Assembly: GCA_012516855.1 (NCBI GenBank)
Contig: JAAYWB010000066.1
Span: 1 to 64,000 of the forward strand
Reading direction: 5' to 3'
Source: Candidatus Cloacimonadota bacterium
Lineage (GTDB): Bacteria; Cloacimonadota; Cloacimonadia; Cloacimonadales; Cloacimonadaceae
DNA: 64,000 nucleotides
Positions 56,367-64,000 of this stretch are shown here, in pieces. Within the stretch, counting starts at the first letter, position 1. Each line of letters begins with the position of its first letter. The translations under genes and the position numbers were made by a program. Under the pieces are notes generated by a model that worked only from the letters and a program-made list of their open reading frames with translations, did not search any database and was not told the DNA's origin.

Positions 56367-57538
56367 GGCTTTACGATCCGCTCCACAAGACGTAGTGCGA
56401 CTTCAAACTTGTCGCCGCTCAGTTGCAGGGTTTTTTTGTTTTTGTTGTCACCGGCACTGATGACAGAAAGCGTGGTCTGGTCAGCCCCCGCGGTGTCCAG
56501 ATGATTCACGCAGATGAGGTCCAGGTTCTTTTTCTGAAGCTTTTCCCTGGCGTTGGCGATCAGATTGTCGGTCTCCGCGGCAAAGCCCACCAGCTTCTGT
56601 TTCTTGGTTTTCTGTTTTCCGAGTTGGGCAAGGATATCCGGCGTGGGCGCCAGTTCCAGGTTGAGGCTGCCGCCTTTCTTGATCTTGTGGGAAGATGCTT
56701 TGAGCGGCTTGAAATCAGATACGGCGGCACATTTCACGATAATTCGGCAGCCTTTGGCAGCCTTGATAACGGCGTCATACATCAGTTGCACCGTGGGTGC
56801 GAAGATGGCCTGATGCAGATAGTAGGGAGGGGTTTCTTCCATCAAACCGTGGACCAGAGTGACCTTGGCGCCCCTGAGGGCGAAAGCCCTGGCGATAGCC
56901 AGGCCCATCCTGCCGCTGGATTTGTTGGTGATCAGGCGCATGGGATCTATCGGCTCTGCTGTGGCGCCTGCGGTGACCAGAACGCTGATCCCGTCAAGGT
57001 CTTCAGGATATTCCAAATAGCAGCGGATGGCATTTGCGACCTCCGCGTTGGGAGGATACTTTCCCTTGCCCTCATATCCGCAGGCGAGCAGCCCTGTATT
57101 CGGCTCCAGAACATGGTTTCCCCGCACTCGCAGGATGTTAAGGTTGGCCTGTGTGGCCTGACTCTGATACATGTTCACATTCATCGCCGGAACGTAAAGA
57201 ACAGGCTCGGCATGAGCCAGCAGAGTGGTGGAAAGCAGATCGTCGGCAAAGCCCTGGGCCGCTTTGGCAAGGATGTTGGCTGTGGCGGGAGCCACCACGA
57301 TCAGGTCCGCCCAGTCCGCCAAAGTGATATGCGGAATGGGATCGGCGTCCTCGAAAAGCTGGCTGTGCACGCTGCCGTGGGTGATGGCGGCGAAGTTGAT
57401 CCCCGCCACAAAGCGCGAGGCATTTTCAGTCAGGATGGTCTTCACGCTGTAACCCGCCTTGCTCAGCTTGCTAGCCAGGTCGATAGCTTTGTAAGCGGCG
57501 ATGCCGCCGCTCACGCCAAGTAGTATGTTTTTGTCCAT
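56363..57538 (-). CDS. coaBC: Phosphopantothenoylcysteine synthetase/decarboxylase
   Basis: A 391-residue bifunctional CoaBC. The N-terminal flavoprotein decarboxylase half has the catalytic H70 (PHITLADWAD), PAMN at 117-120 and flap cysteine C153 in ACGYEGKG. The C-terminal CTP-dependent ligase half starts near 185 (SVLVTAGATAEPIDPMR). It makes 4'-phosphopantetheine for CoA; CoaX is encoded elsewhere in the window. The ATG at 57538 is preceded by a well-formed promoter at 57565-57593, so it heads the operon coaBC - SDR - queA - birA. Confidence 0.95.
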   Translation of the reverse strand: MDKNILLGVSGGIAAYKAIDLASKLSKAGYSVKTILTENASRFVAGINFAAITHGSVHSQLFEDADPIPHITLADWADLIVVAPATANILAKAAQGFADDLLSTTLLAHAEPVLYVPAMNVNMYQSQATQANLNILRVRGNHVLEPNTGLLACGYEGKGKYPPNAEVANAIRCYLEYPEDLDGISVLVTAGATAEPIDPMRLITNKSSGRMGLAIARAFALRGAKVTLVHGLMEETPPYYLHQAIFAPTVQLMYDAVIKAAKGCRIIVKCAAVSDFKPLKASSHKIKKGGSLNLELAPTPDILAQLGKQKTKKQKLVGFAAETDNLIANAREKLQKKNLDLICVNHLDTAGADQTTLSVISAGDNKNKKTLQLSGDKFEVALRLVERIVKP

Positions 57539-57564
57539 GAACCGCTCTTTAGATGTTTGACGCC

Positions 57565-57593
57565 ATAATTTTGTCCTCTCCGCATTGTGTCAA
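57565..57593 (-). promoter_or_regulatory. Promoter of the coaBC operon
   Basis: A perfect TTGACA at 57588-57593, a 17-base spacer and AATTAT at 57565-57570 (4 of 6 match to TATAAT) on the minus strand. Transcription would start near 57558, giving a leader of about 20 bases. Confidence 0.6.
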
Positions 57594-57619
57594 TCCAAAA
57601 CATCGGCCTCTGCCCCACT

Positions 57620-59806
57620 TCAATGCTCCAGATGCCAGACCACGGCTGCTCCGGGCTTCAGATGCCAGACCGAATCCTCCTCTCCCAGCCCGCCCAAGCT
57701 GAAAATTCGCTCCGCGCCATGCTCCGGGCGATACTCCCGGGTCACGGTAGAAAGGTTCAGCACCACTTTTACGCTTGCCGATGAATCATATCGTTCCCAG
57801 GCCAGCATGCCGTCAGGAACTTCCAAAAACGCGAATTCCCCCTCCGTGAAAAGCTGGCAGGATTTGCGGAGGCGGATAAGTTCCTGATAGAATCCCCGCA
57901 GTTCAACAGCCTTATTATTCCGCTCCCAGTTCCAGTTGAACGGCCTGCGGTTGTCCGGATCCCGGCCTCCTGCCATGGCTATTTCGTCACCGTAATAGAT
58001 GTGGGGAGCGCCCACGAAGGTCATCTGGAAAAGCAAAGCCCGTTTCAGGCGTTCAATGTCGCCTCGGGCCAATTCAAGGATTCGCACGGTGTCGTGGCTG
58101 CCAAGCAGGTTCATCATCGCGCCAGCGGCCTGGGTAGGGTATTCTGCCAGCCCCGCTGAGACGCGGTCACAAAAGCTTTTGCGGTCTGTGATGCCCAGGA
58201 TGAAAAACTCAATGACGGGGTCCTTGAAATGGGCATAGTTCATCACGGAGTCGAAATAGCGGTGATTCACCCAGCCCCGGGCGCTTTGCCAGATCTCGCC
58301 AACGATCCAGGCCTCCGGCTTCAGCTCTTTCACGTGGCGGCGGAAAAGCTCCCAAAACCAGTAGGGAACTTCATTCGGCACATCCAGGCGGAAGCCGTCC
58401 ATCCCCATTTCCAGAAGCCACCAACGCGCGCAATCCAGCAGATGCTCCACCAGCGGCTGATTGGGAACGGCCTGGTTGATGTCTTTCACATAGTTCTCTG
58501 CAGGATGGCCGCGGCTGAGGTCAAAATTGAGGTCCGGCATGTCCTTGATGCCCCACCAGCTCTGGTAATACTCCTTGGGCTGGAAATCCGGCGGCAACGG
58601 CTCCGGCAATGGCCATTTGTGCCAGTCATACCAATTCCAGTAGTCTGAATCTAGGCCCTTTTCTACGCAGTCGCGAAAGGCCCAAAAATCCTCTCCGGTG
58701 TGATTGAAAGCAACATCCAGAATCACCCTGATTCCTTCTTCATGGGCGGCTTTCACCAAGTCCCGCAGCTCAGAGCCCGTGCCGAAATGAGGATCGACCC
58801 TCTTGAAATCGGCGGCATCGTATTTGTGGTTAGACCTGGCCTGCCAGAGCGGGTTGAAATAGATAACGTTGATGCCCAGTTCTTTCAGATAGGGCAATTT
58901 CTGCCTCACTCCGCGGAGGTCGCCGCCGTAGAAAGACCACCAGTCCGGCTTTCCTTCCGGAAGCCAGGGGCTTTGCTTCAGGCCGCTGATGTTGTCCCAG
59001 TCCCGCACCAGATGGAAGTATTCGCGCTGCGGCGGCAGCAATTCGCCTTCCGGTGGCGGGGTCCGGCAATCCGTGTAGTAATCTTCGCTGAAGTCGGAAT
59101 CGTTGCCGGGATCGCCGTTGCAAAAACGGTCGGGAAAGATCTGGTAGATAACGGCGGAGCGCACCCAGTCCGGAACCGCGAACACCGGCAGGCTGGCAGT
59201 CTCTAACTGCCTGGGTGAAAGGCTGTCCGGATCGAAGGAAAATCCTTCCGCGCCGTAGCCGAGGGAAAGCCCGTCTGTTTCAACCCGGATCAGCATCCCC
59301 ACCCTGGGCAGGGAAGTTTGGAAAAAGCAGTGCCAGACTGCATTTTTGCCGCTAACACCCAGGGGATGGAGTTTGTATTCCACGCCCTCAATAACTGCCG
59401 TCATATCAGCTTCCAGCCCGGGATGCCAGATGAAGCGCAGCTCAAAATCCCCTTCCGAAATGCGGTTTAGCTCCAGATAGCGGTCCCGGCGTGAGTGCAG
59501 CAGGGAAAGGTCCTCCCGCAACTGGTTCCAGCTAAGGCGTGATGGCCCCTCAGGATCAACTACCAGCAGGGAATTCTCGCCTCCAAAGGGGTCCGGCTCT
59601 CGCAAAGGATTGGCCGGGTCCGGCATCCAGATTCCGTCCACTATCAGTTTGTATCGGTGGCGTCCCGGCCCCACCGGCAATTTGAGGACGTAGATGCCGC
59701 CGTGGTCAATCAGGTCGAGAATTGCCCAGCCGGTGAAATCTCCGGCCAGTCCGACCAGATGCTTGCCCGCCGTGGGAGCCTGGTATTGAAATCTGATTTC
59801 GGGCAT
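57620..59806 (-). CDS. GH13 alpha-amylase-family glycosidase with N-terminal CBM48-like domains
   Basis: A 728-residue cytoplasmic glycosidase; no signal peptide is visible. Residues 1-85 are an AMPK/CBM48-like starch-binding domain (GDFTGW, GRHRYKLIVDG), followed by a second beta domain to about 210. The GH13 barrel has VIYQIFPDRF, DVAFNHTG, the nucleophile in DGFRLDV (about D475), the acid/base in VGEIW (about E504) and the third acid in LGSHDT (about D571). The profile is neopullulanase- or maltogenic-amylase-like, so glycogen or maltodextrin breakdown is likely. It lies 22 bases after uvrA and 80 before coaBC. Confidence 0.9.
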   Translation of the reverse strand: MPEIRFQYQAPTAGKHLVGLAGDFTGWAILDLIDHGGIYVLKLPVGPGRHRYKLIVDGIWMPDPANPLREPDPFGGENSLLVVDPEGPSRLSWNQLREDLSLLHSRRDRYLELNRISEGDFELRFIWHPGLEADMTAVIEGVEYKLHPLGVSGKNAVWHCFFQTSLPRVGMLIRVETDGLSLGYGAEGFSFDPDSLSPRQLETASLPVFAVPDWVRSAVIYQIFPDRFCNGDPGNDSDFSEDYYTDCRTPPPEGELLPPQREYFHLVRDWDNISGLKQSPWLPEGKPDWWSFYGGDLRGVRQKLPYLKELGINVIYFNPLWQARSNHKYDAADFKRVDPHFGTGSELRDLVKAAHEEGIRVILDVAFNHTGEDFWAFRDCVEKGLDSDYWNWYDWHKWPLPEPLPPDFQPKEYYQSWWGIKDMPDLNFDLSRGHPAENYVKDINQAVPNQPLVEHLLDCARWWLLEMGMDGFRLDVPNEVPYWFWELFRRHVKELKPEAWIVGEIWQSARGWVNHRYFDSVMNYAHFKDPVIEFFILGITDRKSFCDRVSAGLAEYPTQAAGAMMNLLGSHDTVRILELARGDIERLKRALLFQMTFVGAPHIYYGDEIAMAGGRDPDNRRPFNWNWERNNKAVELRGFYQELIRLRKSCQLFTEGEFAFLEVPDGMLAWERYDSSASVKVVLNLSTVTREYRPEHGAERIFSLGGLGEEDSVWHLKPGAAVVWHLEH

Positions 59807-59828
59807 GCTGGAAAGTTCCGCGCCGTTT

Positions 59829-62723
59829 TCAGGCCATGCTTTTTATGCCGCTGGCTTTGCGCGGGGCACGTTTCGGCTTGGATTCAGGCTGGGTTTGGCG
59901 CTGGCAGAGGGCTTTGAGATACTGTCCCGTGAAGGACTCCGGATTTTGCATCACCTCTTCCGGGGTTCCCGTAGCCACAATGTAGCCGCCCTCCTCTCCG
60001 CCTTCGGGGCCCAGGTCGATGATCCAGTCGGCGGTTTTGATCACGTCCAGGTTGTGCTCTATCACCACCACCGTATTGCCCATCCGCACCAGTTTGGTGA
60101 GCACTTTCAGCAGCCTGTTGATATCGTCGAAATGCAGGCCGGTGGTCGGTTCGTCCAGCAGGTAAAGAGTGCTGCCGGTGCTCACTTTGCTCAGTTCGCG
60201 GGCCAGCTTGATGCGCTGCGCTTCGCCGCCGGAGAGGGTGGTGGAGGGCTGGCCGAGTTTCATGTAGTCCAGCCCCACCTCCATCAGGGTGGCAAGTTTA
60301 GGCTGGATGGAAGGCACGTTCTCGAAAAACTCGTAAGCCTCCTGCACGTCCATGTCCAGCACCTCGGCAATGTTTTTCCCTTTGAAGCGGATGGAGAGCG
60401 TTTCCTGATTGTAGCGTTTGCCTTTGCAGACATCGCAGGTAACATAGATATCAGCCATGAAATGCATCTCTATCTGGTTCACTCCCGCGCCCTGGCAGGC
60501 TTCGCAGCGTCCGCCGCGCACGTTGAAGGAAAACCGCCCGGCGTTGTAGCCGCGGACTTTGGAGCCCGGCAGCTTGCTGTATAGCTGGCGGATGGGGTCG
60601 AAAAGCTTGATGTAGGTGCTGGGATTGGAGCGCGGGGTGCGGCCGATGGGGTCCTGGTCAATGCAGATAACCTTGTCGATGTGCTCCAGTCCCTTGATGG
60701 AAGAAACTTTCCCCACCTTGTTGGTGCTGCGGTAGAAATGGTTTTGCAGAAAGGGATATAGGGTCTGGTTGATGAGCGAGCTCTTGCCGCTGCCGGAAAC
60801 ACCGGTCACGCAGACAAACATCCCCAGAGGGATATCCACATCTATGTTTTTCAGGTTATTATGGCTTGCCCCGCGGATGGCTATCATCCTGGAATCGGCT
60901 TTCACACGCTTTTCCGGGATGGGGATGCTCATCCTGCCGCTCAGGTAGGCGCCGGTGATGGAATGCGGGTTCTTCACCACGTCCTCCACGCTTCCCGAAA
61001 CGACTATCTCGCCGCCGTGGATGCCGGCCCTGGGACCGAAATCCACCACCCTGTCGGCCCTGCGGATGGTGTCCTCATCGTGTTCCACAACGATCACGGT
61101 GTTGCCCAGGTCCCGCAGTCGCAAAAGCATCTGGATGAGCTTGTTGTTGTCCCGCTGATGCAGGCCGATGCTGGGTTCGTCCAGGATGTACATCACCCCT
61201 ACAAGCTGGCTGCCGATCTGGCTTGCCAGGCGGATGCGCTGGCTTTCTCCGCCGGAGAGGCTTGGCGAACGCCTGTCCAGATTGAGGTAGTGCAGGCCCA
61301 CGCTTTCCAGGAAGCCCAGGCGGTTTTTTATTTCCTTGAGGATTTCCTCCGCGATGAGAAGCTGGTTGCCCTCCAGCCGGAGCCGGTTGAAAAAGTCTAT
61401 GGCCTCGCGCACGCTGAATGCCGTCACCTCGCCGATGTTCATCCCCCCCACCTTTACGGCCAGGGAACTGGGTTTCAGCTTCTTGCCCCCGCATTCCGGG
61501 CAGGGTTTGTCGCTGATGTATTGCATGTAATGGCGCCGCATCTCTTCGGAGCTGGTTTCGTGCATGCGCCGCCCCAAAGTCGGGATAACGCCCTCGTGGC
61601 GCATCATGAAGCTGCCGGAGCCGCGTGCATTGGACCAGGCGTTCTTGAACTTCTTGCCTTTGGAACCGTAAAGGATGAGCTGCTTAATTATCTCAGGCAG
61701 TTTATACCAGGGCGTTGTGAGTGAAAAATCGTAGGCTTTGGCCAGATTGCGCACGATGTTCATGGTCCAGCTGTCCTGTTTGGCTTCCAGCCTGCCCCAG
61801 GGGGCCACAGCGCCTTCCATGATGGTAAGTTCGGGGTCCGGCACAACGAGGTCCGGATCGAATTCCAGCTTGTAGCCGAGGCCGTTGCAAACCGGGCAGG
61901 CGCCGATGGGGCTGTTGAAGGAAAAATGCTGGGGCGAAAGCTCTTCGAAACCGATGTTGCAGCGTGCGCAGGAATTGGTGGAGGATAGCAACTGGACCTC
62001 GCTTTCCTCCAAAAAGTCTATCTTCACCAGGCCGTCGGTGAGCTTCAGAGCCAGTTCCAGCGAATCGGCGAGACGGGATTCGACCCCCGGTTTGATGACC
62101 ACGCGGTCGATCACGACGTCGATGTTGTGCTTGCTTTTCTTGTCCAGAGCTATCTCTTCGTCAAGGCTGCGCGTCTGGCCGTTGATCAGCACCCGCGCGA
62201 AACCTTGCTGGCGCAGTTCCTCAAGCTGTTCCTTGTGTTCGCCTTTTCTTGCCTGGGCCAGCGGAGCCAGTATCTGAAGCTTGGTGCCGGAGGGTTTCCG
62301 CGTCAGGTGTTCAATCATCTGGTCAACGGTCTGCGAACCCACCGGATCGCCGCAAACATGGCAATGCTGCCTGCCCACCCGCGCGTAAAGGACTCTCAGG
62401 TAATCGTATATTTCGGTGACGGTTCCAACCGTTGAGCGTGGGTTTTTGCTGGCGGATTTCTGTTCGATGGCGATGGCCGGGGAAAGCCCCTCGATGTAGT
62501 CCACGCGGGGTTTTTCCATCTGCCCCAGGAACTGGCGTGCGTAGGCGGAAAGCGATTCCACATAGCGGCGCTGACCCTCAGCGTAGAGCGTGTCAAAGGC
62601 CAGGGAGGATTTGCCGGAGCCGGAAACTCCGGTGAACACCACCAGCCTGTCGCGGGGAAATTCCAGGTCGATGTTCTTGAGATTGTGCTCTGATGCGCCT
62701 TTTATCACTATGTTGGTCTTCAA
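59829..62723 (-). CDS. uvrA: UvrABC system protein A
   Basis: A 964-residue DNA-damage-recognition ATPase of nucleotide excision repair. Two ABC modules each have a Walker A (GVSGSGKSS, near 33 and near 650) and the signature LSGGE in LSGGESQRI and LSGGEAQRI. Zinc-finger cysteine pairs occur in each half (CHVCG..., CARC..CPVC, CEACQG..CDVC). The TTG start at 62723 has GAGGA about 6 bases upstream. UvrB and UvrC are not in the window. A TTGACA box upstream is a candidate promoter; no LexA box is evident. Confidence 0.97.
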   Translation of the reverse strand: MKTNIVIKGASEHNLKNIDLEFPRDRLVVFTGVSGSGKSSLAFDTLYAEGQRRYVESLSAYARQFLGQMEKPRVDYIEGLSPAIAIEQKSASKNPRSTVGTVTEIYDYLRVLYARVGRQHCHVCGDPVGSQTVDQMIEHLTRKPSGTKLQILAPLAQARKGEHKEQLEELRQQGFARVLINGQTRSLDEEIALDKKSKHNIDVVIDRVVIKPGVESRLADSLELALKLTDGLVKIDFLEESEVQLLSSTNSCARCNIGFEELSPQHFSFNSPIGACPVCNGLGYKLEFDPDLVVPDPELTIMEGAVAPWGRLEAKQDSWTMNIVRNLAKAYDFSLTTPWYKLPEIIKQLILYGSKGKKFKNAWSNARGSGSFMMRHEGVIPTLGRRMHETSSEEMRRHYMQYISDKPCPECGGKKLKPSSLAVKVGGMNIGEVTAFSVREAIDFFNRLRLEGNQLLIAEEILKEIKNRLGFLESVGLHYLNLDRRSPSLSGGESQRIRLASQIGSQLVGVMYILDEPSIGLHQRDNNKLIQMLLRLRDLGNTVIVVEHDEDTIRRADRVVDFGPRAGIHGGEIVVSGSVEDVVKNPHSITGAYLSGRMSIPIPEKRVKADSRMIAIRGASHNNLKNIDVDIPLGMFVCVTGVSGSGKSSLINQTLYPFLQNHFYRSTNKVGKVSSIKGLEHIDKVICIDQDPIGRTPRSNPSTYIKLFDPIRQLYSKLPGSKVRGYNAGRFSFNVRGGRCEACQGAGVNQIEMHFMADIYVTCDVCKGKRYNQETLSIRFKGKNIAEVLDMDVQEAYEFFENVPSIQPKLATLMEVGLDYMKLGQPSTTLSGGEAQRIKLARELSKVSTGSTLYLLDEPTTGLHFDDINRLLKVLTKLVRMGNTVVVIEHNLDVIKTADWIIDLGPEGGEEGGYIVATGTPEEVMQNPESFTGQYLKALCQRQTQPESKPKRAPRKASGIKSMA

Positions 62724-62745
62724 GTTTCGTTCCTCATGTCCGAGC

Positions 62746-62774
62746 AGTGAATTTCAGAGGCAGGGATTTGTCAA
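62746..62774 (-). promoter_or_regulatory. Candidate promoter of uvrA
   Basis: TTGACA at 62769-62774 on the minus strand with ATTCACT about 16 bases downstream. The -10 is weak. Confidence 0.4.
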
Positions 62775-62884
62775 ATGAAATGTATGGACTCAAAAGATGC
62801 GGCGGAAAACGGAACGTAATTTGCTACAAAACAAGCCATAGCGCTTTCACCTGCGCCCGGCTTTGAGAATAAGCTTGATTTAAC

Positions 62885-62913
62885 TTGACAATATATCAAG
62901 CGGATACAAATTG
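62885..62913 (+). promoter_or_regulatory. Candidate promoter of the OB-fold gene
   Basis: TTGACA at 62885-62890 with AAATTG 17 bases downstream. The box sits in the small palindrome CTTGA...TCAAG (62884-62900), which could be an operator. The start codon is at 62930, so the leader would be very short. Confidence 0.4.
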
Positions 62914-62929
62914 GCGAACAGAGGTCAAA

Positions 62930-63643
62930 ATGAAAAGAATTATCTGGCTGACGTGCCTGTTACTCAGCCTCTGCCTGGGGGCTGCGGCCCTCACCATATA
63001 CGATGTCCAGTACACCGCCTCCCGGGGCGTGGACGGCTCCTATCCCTCACCCTGGCTGGGCAAGCAGGTTACCCTGGAAGGGATCGTCACCGCCACCGGC
63101 TACCGCGGCGCGGGATTCTTTCTCTCTGAAAAGGTCAGCGGCGCCTGGCGGGGCATCTATGTTCTGGACAGCCGCCACCATCCGGCCGTGGGAAGCTATG
63201 TCCGCCTCACCGGTGAAGTCGCTGAAAACTACGGCATGACCTGCCTGCGCGACCTCAGCTCCCTGAAGGTGCTGGATAGGAACCGCACCCTTCCCAGTCC
63301 CGTCGTGATCAGCACAGGCCAGCTTGCCAACGCCATGGAAGCCGAAGCCTATGAAGGGGTTTACGTCCGTCTGGTGAACGCCTCCGTCACCGGCGTCAAA
63401 TCCAGGAATGCAAGCTTCACCGTGAACGACGGCAGCGGCCAGTGCGGCGTAACCCTGCAAAGCTTTGGCGACAAGGCCTCCGCCCCGGCCGTGGGCACGC
63501 AATTCGCCCAGATAGTCGGCCTGGTCACTTTCAGCTATGGTGAATACCAGCTCAATCCCGTGTCCGCCGGAGGCATGCAGGTCCAGCAGCCCGTTTCCGT
63601 GCAGAACCGGAGCTGGGGAAAGATCAAATCAATTTATAAATAA
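62930..63643 (+). CDS. Small exported OB-fold protein
   Basis: A 237-residue protein with a signal peptide (about 1-21) and two OB-fold-like halves. QVTLEGIVTATGY...GFFLSE resembles the exported OB domains (YhcR-like nucleic-acid-binding/endonuclease accessory folds) found alone or fused to nucleases. The second half (VYVRLVNASVTGV, SFTVNDGSG) repeats the pattern. No nuclease motif is visible, so a binding role is more likely. The ATG at 62930 has GAGG 6 bases upstream. The next gene starts 21 bases later and is probably co-transcribed. Confidence 0.75.
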   Translation: MKRIIWLTCLLLSLCLGAAALTIYDVQYTASRGVDGSYPSPWLGKQVTLEGIVTATGYRGAGFFLSEKVSGAWRGIYVLDSRHHPAVGSYVRLTGEVAENYGMTCLRDLSSLKVLDRNRTLPSPVVISTGQLANAMEAEAYEGVYVRLVNASVTGVKSRNASFTVNDGSGQCGVTLQSFGDKASAPAVGTQFAQIVGLVTFSYGEYQLNPVSAGGMQVQQPVSVQNRSWGKIKSIYK

Positions 63644-63664
63644 AGCAGCTTAGGAGAGACGACC

Positions 63665-64000
63665 ATGAAGAAAATCTTTAAAAAGGCTTTGATTGTCGGT
63701 GGCGTGGCCCTTGCCGCCCACTTCGGCTTAAAAGCTTACAAACGCATCAGCGGACTTGGCAAACTGTCCAAATCCCTGCCTGAATTCCTCAACAACGTTT
63801 ACGGCGAAAAACCCGCGATGAACATCAACCAGACCCTGAACATGCTGAACATCAGGATCGGCTTCAAACAGGAAATTCTGGACAAGCACGCGGACATCGA
63901 AACGACAGTGCGTGAATACATCGACGATTTCTACCCCGAAATGGGCAAATGCGCCATCACCATCGACATCTACGCCAAAACCGAAGAGGAAGGCGAGGAA
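63665..64000 (+). CDS. Unknown protein with N-terminal hydrophobic segment (partial, runs off the end)
   Basis: The frame is open for 112 codons from the ATG at 63665 to the window edge. AGGAGAG lies 8 bases upstream. It begins MKKIFKKALIVGGVALAAHF, a likely signal anchor, then a basic stretch and a soluble domain with regular alternation that ends in an acidic run (KTEEEGEE). I do not recognise the family, and the C-terminus is missing. Confidence 0.65.
   Translation, partial: MKKIFKKALIVGGVALAAHFGLKAYKRISGLGKLSKSLPEFLNNVYGEKPAMNINQTLNMLNIRIGFKQEILDKHADIETTVREYIDDFYPEMGKCAITIDIYAKTEEEGEE

Overview
The window looks like a chromosomal segment from an anaerobic bacterium of the Fibrobacteres-Chlorobi-Bacteroidetes assemblage, most plausibly a Candidatus Cloacimonetes (Cloacimonadota) relative. 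This placement is inferred. The evidence is a SprA-type outer-membrane translocon of the type IX secretion system (T9SS), two exported proteins with T9SS C-terminal sorting domains, a B12-dependent (class II) ribonucleotide reductase, and a 3-keto-5-aminohexanoate cleavage enzyme (Kce). The Kce has its metal-binding and catalytic residues at the same numbers I recall for the Cloacimonas acidaminovorans enzyme (H46, H48, E230, E14, R226, D231). The DNA is gene-dense, with many 1-4 base stop/start overlaps and frequent TTG starts. I see no rRNA, CRISPR array, IS element or prophage.

Layout. Bases 1-480 carry no convincing gene. From 481 to 19655 nearly everything is on the minus strand, in close-packed or overlapping order from the right: tRNA-Asp, AmrS-like radical SAM enzyme, NusG-II-like membrane protein, a glycosyltransferase-like/Ppx-GppA fusion, MiaB, YicC, a small membrane protein, RNase R, MurI, Kce, NrdJ, a zinc-ribbon membrane protein, ApbE, FolE2, an M16 peptidase, a BadF-type activase and a PHP-domain protein. 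A 600-base non-coding stretch with a structured repeat precedes a plus-strand cation/proton antiporter. Then follow minus-strand lipoproteins (YibQ-like, DUF192) and a T9SS-sorted M14 carboxypeptidase. Divergent from these is a plus-strand unit of four overlapping genes: a T9SS-sorted SBBP-repeat protein, two SGNH hydrolase-like proteins and an MBOAT acyltransferase. This looks like a surface O-acetylation cassette.

The centre holds the 2077-residue SprA, then CoaX, Era and ornithine aminotransferase on the minus strand, and an iron-sulfur aldo/keto reductase on the plus strand. From 43066 to 57538 the minus strand carries a duplicated deoxynucleoside-kinase-like protein, Ugd, an NAD-dependent epimerase, a NusG paralogue, S-adenosylhomocysteinase, PNPase, ribosomal protein S15, a TPR lipoprotein, BirA, QueA, an SDR and CoaBC. 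The GH13 glycosidase and UvrA follow. The right edge has a small exported OB-fold protein and a gene that runs off the end.

How the genes fit together. RNA decay and maturation are well represented (RNase R, PNPase, YicC, MiaB, QueA). FolE2 and QueA may both serve queuosine synthesis. CoaX and CoaBC are two steps of CoA synthesis. The NusG paralogue, epimerase and Ugd look like the start of a polysaccharide operon. SprA and the sorted proteins point to T9SS export. The most unusual items are the glycosyltransferase-Ppx fusion, the two-kinase fusion, a dispersed structured intergenic repeat in three copies, the charged repeat insertion in SprA, and a possible pseudoknot between rpsO and pnp.
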